Shown one piece after another: positions 1-9,413 of a stretch of 37,073 nucleotides of DNA (position 1 is its first letter; each line of letters opens with the position of its first letter). The notes under the pieces were generated by a model. It was given only the letters and a program-made list of their open reading frames with translations. It did not search any database and was not told the DNA's origin. The stretch is taken from the NCBI RefSeq assembly GCF_002920635.1, contig NZ_PQSR01000074.1, positions 1 to 37,073 of the forward strand, in the 5' to 3' direction. Both the position numbers and the translations under genes were made by a program. The DNA is from Streptomyces sp. Ru72. Lineage in GTDB: Bacteria > Actinomycetota > Actinomycetes > Streptomycetales > Streptomycetaceae.

Positions 1-539
1 GCCATGATCACAGCCGGGTCGGTGCGCGGGTAGTGCTCGGCGCCGCAGGCGGGGCAGCGGCGAATGTGACCGGCGGCCGCGATGACCGTGCGCTCACCGC
101 AGCGTGAGCAGAAGCGGTGCAGGCGCTGCCAGTTCTCCAGGGCGACCGCGTGCACCATCAGGCCCGCGTCGCGCGGCGACAGCAGCAGTCCGGCCTCGCG
201 CAGGCCGGCCGGGCGCGCCGACTGGTCCATGCGGCCGGGAAGTGCGTCCTTCTGGAGGGCGAAGTAGCTGACGCCGTCCGCGTCCGTGCCGAGGAAGTAG
301 CGGTGGGCCTCGGTGAGCGGTGCCTCGAAGGAGGGGGTCATGACGAGTTCCGTCCGGCCGTCGGGCGTCTCGTCGATGAGGACCTGGCCGCCGGAGACCA
401 CGAAGCAACGAGTCGAGGGGTGGCTCCATGCCGCGGCGAGCCATGCCTCGTCGAGCCGGTGGTGGGCGGCCCGGTCGATGCCGCTGGGCGCGGTGAGCGA
501 GATGGGCCGGTCGGCGGTGTGGTCGGTCCAGGTGGTCAC
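1..539 (-). CDS. nudC: NAD+ diphosphatase (Nudix hydrolase), N-terminal part, cut by window edge
   Basis: The first 179 residues of a NudC-type NAD(H) pyrophosphatase, which splits NAD(H) into NMN(H) and AMP and in some bacteria removes NAD caps from RNA. The family's zinc ribbon is visible: CSRC at residues 144-147 and CPAC at 162-165, followed directly by the HYPRTDPAVIM motif that opens the Nudix fold. The Nudix box itself lies beyond the left edge. I chose the GTG at 539 because the protein then begins TTWTDHTADRP, as I recall for streptomycete homologues. The best purine run (GGGGGAG) is about 12 bases upstream, slightly far, so an in-frame TTG at 551 is possible. It lies downstream of the M20 peptidase on the same strand with a 164-base gap, so it may have its own promoter. 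Confidence 0.9.
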   Translation of the reverse strand, partial: MTTWTDHTADRPISLTAPSGIDRAAHHRLDEAWLAAAWSHPSTRCFVVSGGQVLIDETPDGRTELVMTPSFEAPLTEAHRYFLGTDADGVSYFALQKDALPGRMDQSARPAGLREAGLLLSPRDAGLMVHAVALENWQRLHRFCSRCGERTVIAAAGHIRRCPACGAEHYPRTDPAVIM

Positions 540-662
540 GAGTGCTTCCAACTCCCCCGGTGCAACGGTGGTTTCGGCGGGCGGTTCAGCGAGGCGTAGG
601 TCGGGCGGGGACCGGGTCGGGCGGGCCTGAGGCGGGCGGGGCGGCCCTTCAAGTGTGCCGTG

Positions 663-679
663 CCGGGCGGTGCGCCCGG
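663..679 (-). terminator. GC-rich hairpin after the M20 peptidase gene
   Basis: Perfect 7-bp inverted repeat CCGGGCG / CGCCCGG with a three-base loop, 24 bases beyond the peptidase stop codon and before nudC. There is no T-run, which is common for streptomycete terminators. The short stem makes this tentative. Confidence 0.35.
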
Positions 680-703
680 GCGACGCTGTGCCCCGCGCCT
701 TCG

Positions 704-2107
704 TCAGTCGACATCGCGCCGGTTCTTCCCCAGGTCGTCCCACAGGTATGCGGCGGTTTCGACGCCTTTGAGGAGCAGATCGAGTTCCACCTTCTCGTTC
801 GGGGCGTGCCAGCCGTCGGAGGGGATGGAGATGCCGAGGAACAGGACGGGTGCGCCGAGAACCTCCTGGAGGTCGGCGGCGGGTCCGGATCCGCCTTCAC
901 GGGTGAAGCGGACGGGCTGCTGGAAGGCGCGGCCCATGGCGCGTACGACGGACTGAAGGGCGGGGTGGTCGAGGGGCGTCAGGCAGGGGCGGGTGGCCGA
1001 GCCGAACGTGATCTCGTGCCGGATCCCGACGGGCAGCGCGTCCGCCGCCCAGGCGCGCACCACCTTCTCGATGTGGTCGGGGTCCTGGCCCGCGACCAGC
1101 CGGAAGGAGAGCTTGACCATGGCGGAGGACGGAATGATCGTCTTGCTGCCGGGCCCCTGGTAGCCGCCGCCGATGCCGTTGACCTCGGCGGTGGGGCGGG
1201 CCCAGATCCGCTCCAGCGTGGTGTGTCCCGCCTCGCCGTACGTAGCGCTCGACCGGGCGGTCTGCAGCCACTGCTCCTCGTCGAAGGGCAGTTCGGCGAA
1301 GAGTTCCCGTTCGCGGTCGGTGAGGTCGAAGACGCCGTCGTAGAAGCCCGGTATCGCCACGCGCGCGTGTTCGTCGTGCAGGGCGGCGACCAGGCGGGCG
1401 GCCGCGGTGGCCGGGTTGGGCACGGCGCCGCCGAAGGACCCGGAGTGGATGTCCTGCTCGGGTCCGTACAGGGTGATCTCGCACTCGGCGAGGCCGCGCA
1501 TGCCGGTGCAGACGGTGGGGGTGTCCGCGGACCACATGCCGGTGTCCGAGACGATCACCGCGTCGGCGGCGAGCCGGTCGGCGTGCTGTTCGACGAGGGT
1601 TCGGAAGTTCGGGGAGCCGGATTCCTCCTCGCCCTCGATCAGCAGCTTCAGGTGGACGGCCGGGGCGGTGCGCCCGGTGGCGGCGAGGTGGGCGCGGACA
1701 CCGAGTGTGTGGAAGAACACCTGGCCCTTGTCGTCGGCGGCCCCGCGCGCGTACAGGCGGCCGTCGCGGAGCACCGGTTCGAAGGGGTCGCTGTCCCAGC
1801 CGTCCTCGCGGGCGGCGGGCTGGACGTCGTGGTGGCCGTAGACGAGGACGGTCGGTGCCTGCGGGTCGTTGGAGGGCCACTCGGCGAAGACTGCGGGAGC
1901 TCCGGCAGTCGGCCAGACCTCCGCGGTGGGGAAGCCGGTCTCCCGGAGCTTGGCGGCGAGCCAGTGGGCACTGCGCCGCACGTCCGCCGCGCGCTCGGGC
2001 TGGGCGGACACCGACGGGATGCGCAGCCACTCCGCGAGGTCGTCGAGGAAGGCGGCGCGGTGACTGTCGATGTACGTGCGGACGGCACTGTCCGGGGTCT
2101 CGCTCAT
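704..2107 (-). CDS. M20 family dipeptidase / metallopeptidase
   Basis: A 467-residue cytoplasmic di-zinc peptidase of the M20 (ArgE/DapE/CPG2/carnosinase-like) family. Metal and catalytic motifs are complete: YGHHDVQP (H92, D94), RGAADDKGQ (bridging Asp near 125), EGEEESGS (E161 catalytic, E162 metal), SDTGMW (D188), and a late His in SDGWHAPNEK. A lid/dimerisation domain lies between the last two. No signal peptide is present. I chose the ATG at 2107 over an in-frame ATG at 2137 because it falls 10 bases after the adnB stop, whereas the earlier one would overlap adnB by 20 bases. No strong Shine-Dalgarno is visible for either, so translation may depend on adnB readthrough. Substrate cannot be told from sequence; Xaa-His or other dipeptides are typical. 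Confidence 0.9.
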   Translation of the reverse strand: MSETPDSAVRTYIDSHRAAFLDDLAEWLRIPSVSAQPERAADVRRSAHWLAAKLRETGFPTAEVWPTAGAPAVFAEWPSNDPQAPTVLVYGHHDVQPAAREDGWDSDPFEPVLRDGRLYARGAADDKGQVFFHTLGVRAHLAATGRTAPAVHLKLLIEGEEESGSPNFRTLVEQHADRLAADAVIVSDTGMWSADTPTVCTGMRGLAECEITLYGPEQDIHSGSFGGAVPNPATAAARLVAALHDEHARVAIPGFYDGVFDLTDRERELFAELPFDEEQWLQTARSSATYGEAGHTTLERIWARPTAEVNGIGGGYQGPGSKTIIPSSAMVKLSFRLVAGQDPDHIEKVVRAWAADALPVGIRHEITFGSATRPCLTPLDHPALQSVVRAMGRAFQQPVRFTREGGSGPAADLQEVLGAPVLFLGISIPSDGWHAPNEKVELDLLLKGVETAAYLWDDLGKNRRDVD

Positions 2108-2117
2108 GGTCACGAGC

Positions 2118-5100
2118 CTATCGGCCCGTGCCGACATCCTGGTCCGCCGGTTCCCCGCCGGAGGGACCGGCCAGCAGCAGCCGCTCGAGAGCGGCCCGGT
2201 CCGGGAGTCCGGCAGGGCGTACGACCTCGCCGCTGCGGACGTACAGGAACGCGGCCCTGACGGCGTCCAGAGGCACGCCCTGCTGCTCGGCCCAGGCGAG
2301 CCGGTACAGGGCGAGCTGGAGCGGGTCGGCGGTGCGGGCGCGGCTGGTCTTCCAGTCGACGATCTCGTAGTGCGTGCCGTCCTCGTCGTCCACGCGGTAG
2401 ACGGCGTCGATGCGGCCCCGCACCACGCGGCCGGCGATGCTCAGCTGGAAAGGTGCCTCGACGCGGTACGGAGTGCGGTGCGCGTACGGGGCGCGTTCGA
2501 AGGCGTCCTTGAGGGCCTCCAGGTCGCGTTCGTCGGCGATCTCGGCGTCGCTGCCGGGCAGCTCCTCCGGCTCCAGCAGGGGCAGCCGCAGTTCCTCGAA
2601 GCGTGCCTCCACCCAGGCGTGGAATCGGGTGCCCCGGCGCGCCGCCGGTTGCGGGGGGCGGGGCATGGGGCGTGCGAGTTCCTGTGCGAGCCCGTCCGGG
2701 TCGGCGGCCAGGCGCAGCACCTGGGAGGCGGTCAGCGACGGTGGCAGCGGCACGTCGGTGACGGCCGCCCGGGCGCGCAGCAGCTCTCCGGTGAGGGCGT
2801 CCAGATCGCGGTCCCAGGACGCGACGGTGCGGGACTCCTCCGGGGTGAGCGCGGTGGCGTCCTCGGACGGGTGCCTCCGGGCGTGCGGGACGGTGGGGGT
2901 GCCGTCGCCCGCCGGTACGCGCGCGTGGCGGGCCGGGGAAGGGGACGTGGGACGGTGGGTCGTCCAGGAGTCCCAGTCGGATGCGTCCTCTTCGGGGTGG
3001 TCGCCCCAGGCGGTTTCCTCCTCGGCGGGCGGCGGCGCGCCGTGGGCGGCGTCCTGCCCGCCGAGGTCGTCGTAGAGGTCCTCGTCGTCCGGCGGTGGCG
3101 GCCATTCCGGGTCGTCGTACGCGGAGGGGTCGTGGTCGGCCGCCGGGTGGGCGCCTTCGTGTGAGGCGACCTGCTCCAGGTGGGCGAGTACGGTCGCGGC
3201 GGCGGCGCGGCGGCGGGCCAGGGCCGCCTCGTCCAGCGGGAGCGGCCAGGCCTGGTCGGTGGCGGCTTCGTGGAGAGCCGGGTTCTCCTCGTCCTCGGCA
3301 GGCGGATCGATCCACACCTCGATCTCGCCGTGTCCGGCCTCGCAGTGCTGGTAGAGGGCCTGGAGGAAGTCCGAGGGGCCTCGGGGGCGCTTCTGGGCGG
3401 GGCCCCACCAGTGGCCGGACCCGAGCAGCAGGGAGCGGGGACGGGTGAAGGTCACGTAGCCGAGGCGCAGCTCCTCGGTGTGCTGGTGCTCCTTCATGGC
3501 CTCGTGGAAGGCCTTCAGGCCGCGGGAGTCCCAGGTCTCGACATCGGGCAGGGTGTCGGCGTCGCCGCGCAGCGCGTGCGGCAGCACCTTGCCCTGGGCG
3601 GTCCACTTCTCGCGGCCCTGGGCGCTCGGGAAGGTGCCCTTGACCAGCCCGGGGACGGCGACGACGTCCCACTCCAGCCCCTTGGACTTGTGCGCGGTGA
3701 GCACCTTGACGGTGTTCTCGCCACCGGGGAGGGCGTTGTCCAGGCCCTTCTCGTACTGGGCGGCGGTGCGCAGGAAGCCGAGGAACGCCAGAAGACTGGC
3801 GTCCGGTTCGTTGGCGGCGAAGGACGCGGCGATGTCCAGGAAGTTCGAGAGGGTCTCGCGGCGGCGGGCGGCCAGCCCGTGCGGGGACGCGGACAGCTCG
3901 ACCTCCAGGCCGGTGACGGCGAGCACGCGGTGCAGGACGTCCATCAGCGGGTCGGCGAGTGAGCGGCGCAGGTCGCGCAGTTCGGCGGCCAGCCGTGCGA
4001 ACCGTACGCGCGCGTCGGGCGAGAACGGCAGCCCGTCGTCCTCCCGCTCGGCCTCCATGGGCAGTTCGAGGAAGGTGTCGAGGGCATCCGCGAGCGAGAT
4101 CACCTCGGACGGGTCGACGCCCTCGACGGCGGCGGCGAGCCTGCGGTCGGGGTCCTCGTCGCCGTCCACCCGCGCGTGCGACACGAGAAGCCGGGCGCGC
4201 CGGCCCAGGAGCGCGAGGTCGCGGGGGCCGATGCGCCAGCGCGGCCCGGTGAGGAGGCGGACCAGGGAGGCGTTGGCGCCGGGGTCCTGCAGGACCTCGC
4301 AGACGGCGACGAGGTCGGCGACCTCGGGCAGGTGCAGCAGTCCGGACAGGCCCACGACCTCGACCGGGATGTCGCGTGCGACGAGGGCGCCCTGGATCTG
4401 AGCGAAGTCGGTCGCGGTGCGGCACAGGACGGCTATCTCGCCGGGAGCGGTGCCGGTGCGCACCAGATGGGCGAGGGAGTCGGCGATCCAGTCGATCTCC
4501 TCGGAGTGGGTGCGCAGCAGGGCACAGCGCACCAGGCCGTCACGTTCGGCGCCCGGGGCGGGGCGCAGGGCCTCCACACCCGCGTGCATCGCGCGCAGGG
4601 GCGCCGCGAGGCCGTTGGCGAGGTCGAGGAGGCGGCCGCCGCTGCGGCGGTTCTCACTGAGGGCCTGGCGGGTCGCGGGTCGGCCGTCGGCTTGGGGGAA
4701 GTGCTCGGGGAAGTCGTCGAGGTTGGCGACGGAGGCTCCGCGCCAGCCGTAGATCGCCTGGCAGGGGTCGCCCACGGCGGTCACGGGGTGGCCGCTGCCG
4801 CCGCCGAACAGTCCGGCGAGCAGGACGCGCTGGGCCACCGACGTGTCCTGGTACTCGTCGAGCAGGACCACGCGGAACTCGTCCCGCAGGATGCGGCCCA
4901 CCTCGGGGAGGCCCGCGAGCCGGGAGGAGAGGGCGATCTGGTCGCCGAAGTCCAGCAGGTCCCGCTCGCGCTTGGCCGCCCGGTAGCGGATCACCAGCTC
5001 GGCGAGTTCCCGGCGGGCGGCGGCCGTCTCGGGAACCTTGCGCAGGTCGGCGTTGGTGAGCCGGACGCCCTCCAGGGTGCGCAGCAGCTCGGCGTCATGG

Positions 5101-5690
5101 GCGCGCAGGTCCTCCGGTGCCACAAGGTGCTCGGCCAGTTCGGCGTCGAGCGTGAGGAGGTCTCCGACGAGGTCCGGGAACGACCGGGTCAGCGCCGGAT
5201 AGGGGCCGGGGGCCTCACGCAGCACGCGCGCGGCGAGCTGGTAGCGGGTGGCGTCGGCGAGCAGGCGCGACGTGGGTTCCAGTCCGATGCGCAGGCCGTG
5301 GTCGGTGAGGAGCCTGCCCGCGAAGGCGTGGTACGTGGAGATCACCGGCTCGCCCGGCGGGTTGTCCGGATCGATCAGGTCCGGGTCGGTGACGCCCGCC
5401 TTGATCAGCGCCTTGCGGACACGCTCGGCGAGCTCACCGGCCGCCTTGTTGGTGAAGGTCAGGCCGAGGACCTGCTCCGGTGCGACCTGACCGGTGCCGA
5501 CGAGCCACACCACGCGGGCCGCCATCACCGTGGTCTTGCCCGACCCGGCTCCGGCCACGATCACCTGCGGGGCGGGCGGCGCGGTGATGCAGGCCGTCTG
5601 CTCCGGGGTGAACGGGATACCGAGGAGCTCTTTGAGCTGATCGGGGTCGGTGATACGAGCGGGCACGACGGAGAGGCTATCGGTGGCCAC
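2118..5690 (-). CDS. adnB: AdnB-like ATP-dependent helicase-nuclease subunit
   Basis: A 1,190-residue UvrD/Rep superfamily 1A motor with a C-terminal RecB-like nuclease. Visible motifs are Walker A AGAGSGKTT (46-54), motif Ia LTFTNKAAGE, motif II LLDEYQDTS, motif III GDPCQAIYGWRG, and motif V/VI elements including LTAHKSKGLEWD. A long acidic low-complexity linker (about 850-960) precedes the nuclease, whose active site shows RGTRFHAWVEARF, GRIDAVY and IVDWKTS (D1112, K1114), so it looks intact. AdnAB is the mycobacterial/actinobacterial counterpart of RecBCD/AddAB and resects double-strand breaks. The neighbour order matches Rv3202c-Rv3201c as I recall it. The GTG at 5690 has no good ribosome site; starts closer to residue 9 are possible. 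Confidence 0.9.
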   Translation of the reverse strand: MATDSLSVVPARITDPDQLKELLGIPFTPEQTACITAPPAPQVIVAGAGSGKTTVMAARVVWLVGTGQVAPEQVLGLTFTNKAAGELAERVRKALIKAGVTDPDLIDPDNPPGEPVISTYHAFAGRLLTDHGLRIGLEPTSRLLADATRYQLAARVLREAPGPYPALTRSFPDLVGDLLTLDAELAEHLVAPEDLRAHDAELLRTLEGVRLTNADLRKVPETAAARRELAELVIRYRAAKRERDLLDFGDQIALSSRLAGLPEVGRILRDEFRVVLLDEYQDTSVAQRVLLAGLFGGGSGHPVTAVGDPCQAIYGWRGASVANLDDFPEHFPQADGRPATRQALSENRRSGGRLLDLANGLAAPLRAMHAGVEALRPAPGAERDGLVRCALLRTHSEEIDWIADSLAHLVRTGTAPGEIAVLCRTATDFAQIQGALVARDIPVEVVGLSGLLHLPEVADLVAVCEVLQDPGANASLVRLLTGPRWRIGPRDLALLGRRARLLVSHARVDGDEDPDRRLAAAVEGVDPSEVISLADALDTFLELPMEAEREDDGLPFSPDARVRFARLAAELRDLRRSLADPLMDVLHRVLAVTGLEVELSASPHGLAARRRETLSNFLDIAASFAANEPDASLLAFLGFLRTAAQYEKGLDNALPGGENTVKVLTAHKSKGLEWDVVAVPGLVKGTFPSAQGREKWTAQGKVLPHALRGDADTLPDVETWDSRGLKAFHEAMKEHQHTEELRLGYVTFTRPRSLLLGSGHWWGPAQKRPRGPSDFLQALYQHCEAGHGEIEVWIDPPAEDEENPALHEAATDQAWPLPLDEAALARRRAAAATVLAHLEQVASHEGAHPAADHDPSAYDDPEWPPPPDDEDLYDDLGGQDAAHGAPPPAEEETAWGDHPEEDASDWDSWTTHRPTSPSPARHARVPAGDGTPTVPHARRHPSEDATALTPEESRTVASWDRDLDALTGELLRARAAVTDVPLPPSLTASQVLRLAADPDGLAQELARPMPRPPQPAARRGTRFHAWVEARFEELRLPLLEPEELPGSDAEIADERDLEALKDAFERAPYAHRTPYRVEAPFQLSIAGRVVRGRIDAVYRVDDEDGTHYEIVDWKTSRARTADPLQLALYRLAWAEQQGVPLDAVRAAFLYVRSGEVVRPAGLPDRAALERLLLAGPSGGEPADQDVGTGR

Positions 5691-5771
5691 TGACAGCGGG
5701 TTCCGAGCTGCCTGCCGCGTCGGCCGATGTGCTGGCCGGCACGGGTGGTGCCACTGGTCACACCCGCGCTG

Positions 5772-8700
5772 TCAGTCCACGACCTGCCGGCCCTCCGGCC
5801 GCGCGCTGCACGACGCCCGGAACGAGCAGTGCGTGCAGTGCTGCCCGGTGGTCGGCGAGAAGCGCTCGTCGAGGACCTTGCCGGCCGCGGTGGCCAGCAG
5901 CTCCCCGGCCCACTCCCCCTCCAAGGGGTGTTGCGCCTGCACCTTGGGCAGCGTTTCACCGCCGTCCTTCCTGGCGGCCCCCTGTCGCAGGTGGACCAGT
6001 TCCGCGCCGCCCGGCTCGGGACGCCGGCCGCCGAACGCCTCGTCGACGGCGCCCTCACGCACGGCCAGCTGGTACACGGCGAGCTGCGGATGACGCTCCA
6101 CCTCCGCGGCGCTGGGCGCCTGCTTGCCGGTCTTGAAGTCGACCACGTAGGCGCGGCCCTCGCCGTCGGATTCCACCCGGTCCATGGACCCGCGGATGCG
6201 CACCTGGTAGTCGCCCGCTTCGAGGGTGACGTCGAAGTCGTGCTCGCTCGCCACCGGGGTGCGCCCGGCGCGGGCGCCATTGGAGTCGACGTGCCACTTC
6301 AGGAAGCGTTCGAGCGCCGCGCGCGCGTTGTCCTTCTCCTGGGCGGACTTCCAGGGCGCGTCGAAGGCGAGTGCATTCCACACCGAGTCCAGGCGTTCCA
6401 TGAGCACGTCCAGGTCGGCGGGGGTGCGACCGGAGGCGACCTCGTCGGCGAGGACGTGCACCACGTTCCCGAACCCCTGGGCGGCGGTGGCCGGCGTGTC
6501 GGCCTTCACCTCACGGCCCAGGAACCACTGCAGGGCGCAGGTGTTCGCGAGCTGGTCGAGGGCGCTTCCGGAGAGCACCACGGGCTGGTCGCGGTCGCGC
6601 AGCGGCACCTTGCTCTCGGTCGGGTCCCACATGCCCCACCAGCGGTACGGGTGGGCGGACGGCACCAGGGGCCGTCCGTCCTCGTCGGTGAGGGCGGCGA
6701 GCCGGGCCAGCCGGCGGGCGGCGGCCGCACGGAGGGCGTCGGAGGCGCGCGGGTCGACGGTCGTGGCGCGCAGTTCGGCGACCAGGGCGGCGACGGACAG
6801 GGGACGGCGTGGGCGGCCGGTGACGTCCCTGGGTTCGACGCCGAGTTCGGCGAGGAAGCGGGAAGGCCGGTCTCCGTCGTCGGCGGGGGCCTTGACGGCG
6901 GTGACGACCAGCCGTTCACGCGCGCGCGTGCAGGCGACGTAGAACAGGCGGCGCTCCTCGGCGAGCAGCGCGCCCGGGGTGAGGGGTTCGGCGAGCCCGT
7001 CACGGCCGATGCGGTCGGCCTCCAGGAGGGAGCCGCGGCGGCGCAGGTCGGGCCACAGGCCCTCCTGGACGCCGGCGACGACGACCAGGCGCCACTGGAG
7101 TCCCTTGGAGCGGTGCGCGGTCATCAGGCGGACGGCGTCAGGACGCACGGCGCGGCGGGTGAGCGTGTCGGCGGCTATGTCCTGGGCCTCGATCTCCTCC
7201 AGGAAGTTCAGGGCGCCCCGGCCGCCGGTGCGCTCCTCCGCGCGCGCGGCGGTCGCGAACAGGGCGCACACGGCATCCAGGTCACGGTCGGCGTTGCGCC
7301 CGGCAGCGCCGCCGCGCCGGGAGGCCTTCTCCAGGCGCCTGGGCCACGGCGTGCCGTCCCACAGCACCCACAGGGCGTCCTCTGCGGTGCCGCCGTCCGC
7401 GAGCCGCTCACGGGCCTCCCCGAGCAGCGCGCCGAGGCGCTGGGCTCCGCGCGCGTAGGCCGGGTCGTGCGTGACCAGTCGCTCGGGTTCGGCCAGCGCC
7501 CGGGCGAGCAGTTCGTCGGAGGGCGGTGGTACGGGGTTGCCGGCCGCCCGCTCCTCCTCGCGCAGGGCACGGCCGAGGCGGCGCAGGTCCGCGGCGTCCA
7601 TGCCGGCGAGCGGAGAGGCGAGGAGGGTGAGCGCGGTCTCGGTGTCCAGCCAGGGTTCCGCTTCGGCCCCCTCCCGCTGGGCCTCCTGCGACCCTGTTGT
7701 CGACGCCTCCGCCCGCGCCACCGCCCGCAGCGCCGTCAGCAGCGGGGCCACTGCCGGTTCATGGCGCAGCGGCAGGTCGTCGCCGTCGATGTCCAGCGGG
7801 ACGCCCGCGGCCGTCAGGGCACGGCGGACCGTCGGGATCGTGCGGGCTCCGGCGCGCACCAGGACGGCCATCTCGCCCCACGGAACGCTGTCCTCCAGGT
7901 GCGCCCGGCGCAGGATGTCGGCGATGTTGTCCAGTTCCGTGCCGGGGGTGGGGTACGTGTAGACCTCGACGCGGCCACCGTCGCGTACGGCGGCGAGTTC
8001 CCGGTGGGCGCGTACCTTCTCCGCCGGAAGCCGGGTCAGCGGCATGCGCTGGGTCAGCAGCCGGGTCGCGGCGAGGAGGGCTGCTCCGGAGCGGCGGGAC
8101 GTCCTGAGGACCTCGACGGGCGCGGGTGCGCCGTCGCAGCGCGGGAAGGCGTGGGGGAAGTCCAGGATGCCGTTCACGTCGGCGCCCCGGAACGCGTAGA
8201 TCGACTGGTCGGGGTCGCCGAAGGCCACCAGGGTCCGGCCGTCGCCCGCGAGCGCCTGCAGAAGCCGTACCTGAGCGGGATCGGTGTCCTGGTACTCGTC
8301 GACGTAGACCGTGTCGTACTGGCCGGCCAGGCGCTCGGCGACGCCGGGGCGGCGGGCCAGCAGGACCGCGCGGTGGACCAGCTCCGCGTAGTCGATCACT
8401 CCCTGGAGGTCGAGCACGTCCAGGTACTCGGCGAGGAAGGCGGACGCGGCCTGCCAGTCGGGGCGGCCGGTCCGCTCGGCGAAGCGGCGCAGGGCGTCCG
8501 GGCCGAGGCCGAGTTCCCGGCTGCGGGCCAGCACGGCGCGGACCTCGTCGGCGAAGCCTCGCGTGGTCAGGCAGGCCCGCAGCTCGTCGGGCCAGCGCAC
8601 GTGGGCGAGGCCGAGGCGCTCCAGATCGGGCTGGCCGGCGAGCAGCTCGCGCACGGCCACGTCCTGCTCGGGGCCGGACAGCAGCCGCAGGGGCTCGGCG

Positions 8701-9098
8701 AAGAGGCCGCTGTCCTGGTGGGCGCGGACCAGCGCATAGCAGAACGAGTGGAACGTGGTGGCCTGCGGGGCGTGCGCCGCGCCGGTGCGCAGCGCCATCC
8801 GGTCGCGCAGGTCGACGGCGGCCTTGCGGCTGAACGTGAGCACCAGGATGCGTTCCGGGTCGCCGCCGCGGGCGATCCGTGCGGCGACGGACTCGACGAG
8901 CGTGGTCGTCTTTCCGGTGCCCGGACCTGCGAGAACGAGCAGCGGGCCGGACTCGTGCTCAACCACCGCGCGCTGGTTCGCGTCCAGTCGAGGGGGATCC
9001 ACCCGGACGGGCGGGGTACGCACCAGTCGGTAAGCGCCACGGCTCCCCTCCCGCACCCGGGGGTGCGGCAGGCGCCTGGTGGAGGAAGAGGAGCTCAC
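5772..9098 (-). CDS. adnA: AdnA-like helicase-nuclease subunit with Fe-S cluster cysteines
   Basis: A 1,108-residue partner of AdnB, also a UvrD-like motor plus RecB-like nuclease. Walker A is AGPGTGKTT (57-65), motif II YVDEYQDTD, motif III GDPDQSIYAFRG, and LMTAHRSKGLQW is present. The nuclease has RIRGSMDRV and VVDFKTGK (D987, K989). Four cysteines fit the AddB/AdnA-type 4Fe-4S staple: C854 in TCALQWF, then C1088, C1091 and C1097 in the last 25 residues (C-x2-C-x5-C). The frame stays open up to 9347, but that extension is Arg/Pro-rich and unlike the family. I chose the GTG at 9098 (followed by five serines), with AGGA 12 bases upstream. It is 81 bases before adnB, consistent with one operon. 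Confidence 0.9.
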   Translation of the reverse strand: MSSSSSTRRLPHPRVREGSRGAYRLVRTPPVRVDPPRLDANQRAVVEHESGPLLVLAGPGTGKTTTLVESVAARIARGGDPERILVLTFSRKAAVDLRDRMALRTGAAHAPQATTFHSFCYALVRAHQDSGLFAEPLRLLSGPEQDVAVRELLAGQPDLERLGLAHVRWPDELRACLTTRGFADEVRAVLARSRELGLGPDALRRFAERTGRPDWQAASAFLAEYLDVLDLQGVIDYAELVHRAVLLARRPGVAERLAGQYDTVYVDEYQDTDPAQVRLLQALAGDGRTLVAFGDPDQSIYAFRGADVNGILDFPHAFPRCDGAPAPVEVLRTSRRSGAALLAATRLLTQRMPLTRLPAEKVRAHRELAAVRDGGRVEVYTYPTPGTELDNIADILRRAHLEDSVPWGEMAVLVRAGARTIPTVRRALTAAGVPLDIDGDDLPLRHEPAVAPLLTALRAVARAEASTTGSQEAQREGAEAEPWLDTETALTLLASPLAGMDAADLRRLGRALREEERAAGNPVPPPSDELLARALAEPERLVTHDPAYARGAQRLGALLGEARERLADGGTAEDALWVLWDGTPWPRRLEKASRRGGAAGRNADRDLDAVCALFATAARAEERTGGRGALNFLEEIEAQDIAADTLTRRAVRPDAVRLMTAHRSKGLQWRLVVVAGVQEGLWPDLRRRGSLLEADRIGRDGLAEPLTPGALLAEERRLFYVACTRARERLVVTAVKAPADDGDRPSRFLAELGVEPRDVTGRPRRPLSVAALVAELRATTVDPRASDALRAAAARRLARLAALTDEDGRPLVPSAHPYRWWGMWDPTESKVPLRDRDQPVVLSGSALDQLANTCALQWFLGREVKADTPATAAQGFGNVVHVLADEVASGRTPADLDVLMERLDSVWNALAFDAPWKSAQEKDNARAALERFLKWHVDSNGARAGRTPVASEHDFDVTLEAGDYQVRIRGSMDRVESDGEGRAYVVDFKTGKQAPSAAEVERHPQLAVYQLAVREGAVDEAFGGRRPEPGGAELVHLRQGAARKDGGETLPKVQAQHPLEGEWAGELLATAAGKVLDERFSPTTGQHCTHCSFRASCSARPEGRQVVD

Positions 9099-9413
9099 GT
9101 GGTTCGCCGGTCCTGGTGGTCGTACTCGTGCTGGTCGCTGGAGGCGCGGAACGCCGTCGTCGAGGGATGTCGGTCGGGCGGCGGACGGCACGGCTGCCGC
9201 GCGTCGCGGACGGTGGTCAGGGGGACACGCGCCCTCGACGCTACGCCCGCCCGGTCCTCGGAAGCAGGGTTTCCCCGACCTCCCACCTGCCCCTGTGGTC
9301 ACCCGCGTCACTGCGGTCGCCCAATCCACGAACGTACGGCATGTCACGCCGGTGCCCTACTTCACCCGTACGAGCGACACACGCCTGTTCGGCCCGTCCG
9401 ATGCCGGAAGCTG
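9099..9413. other. Intergenic region upstream of adnA
   Basis: About 315 bases between the ATL gene stop and the adnA start. Open frames here are Arg/Pro-rich without family features. It presumably carries the adnA promoter on the minus strand, but I see no convincing -35/-10 pair and no complete LexA box (only an isolated GAAC half-site at 9330). Confidence 0.5.

Noticed and set aside
9326..9340. Possible SOS (LexA) box upstream of adnA
   Set aside because: Only one GAAC half is present; the matching GTTC at four bases is missing.
9099..9347. Earlier start for AdnA giving 1,191 residues
   Set aside because: The added region is Arg/Pro-rich, has no ribosome site and is unlike the family; the GTG at 9098 fits better.
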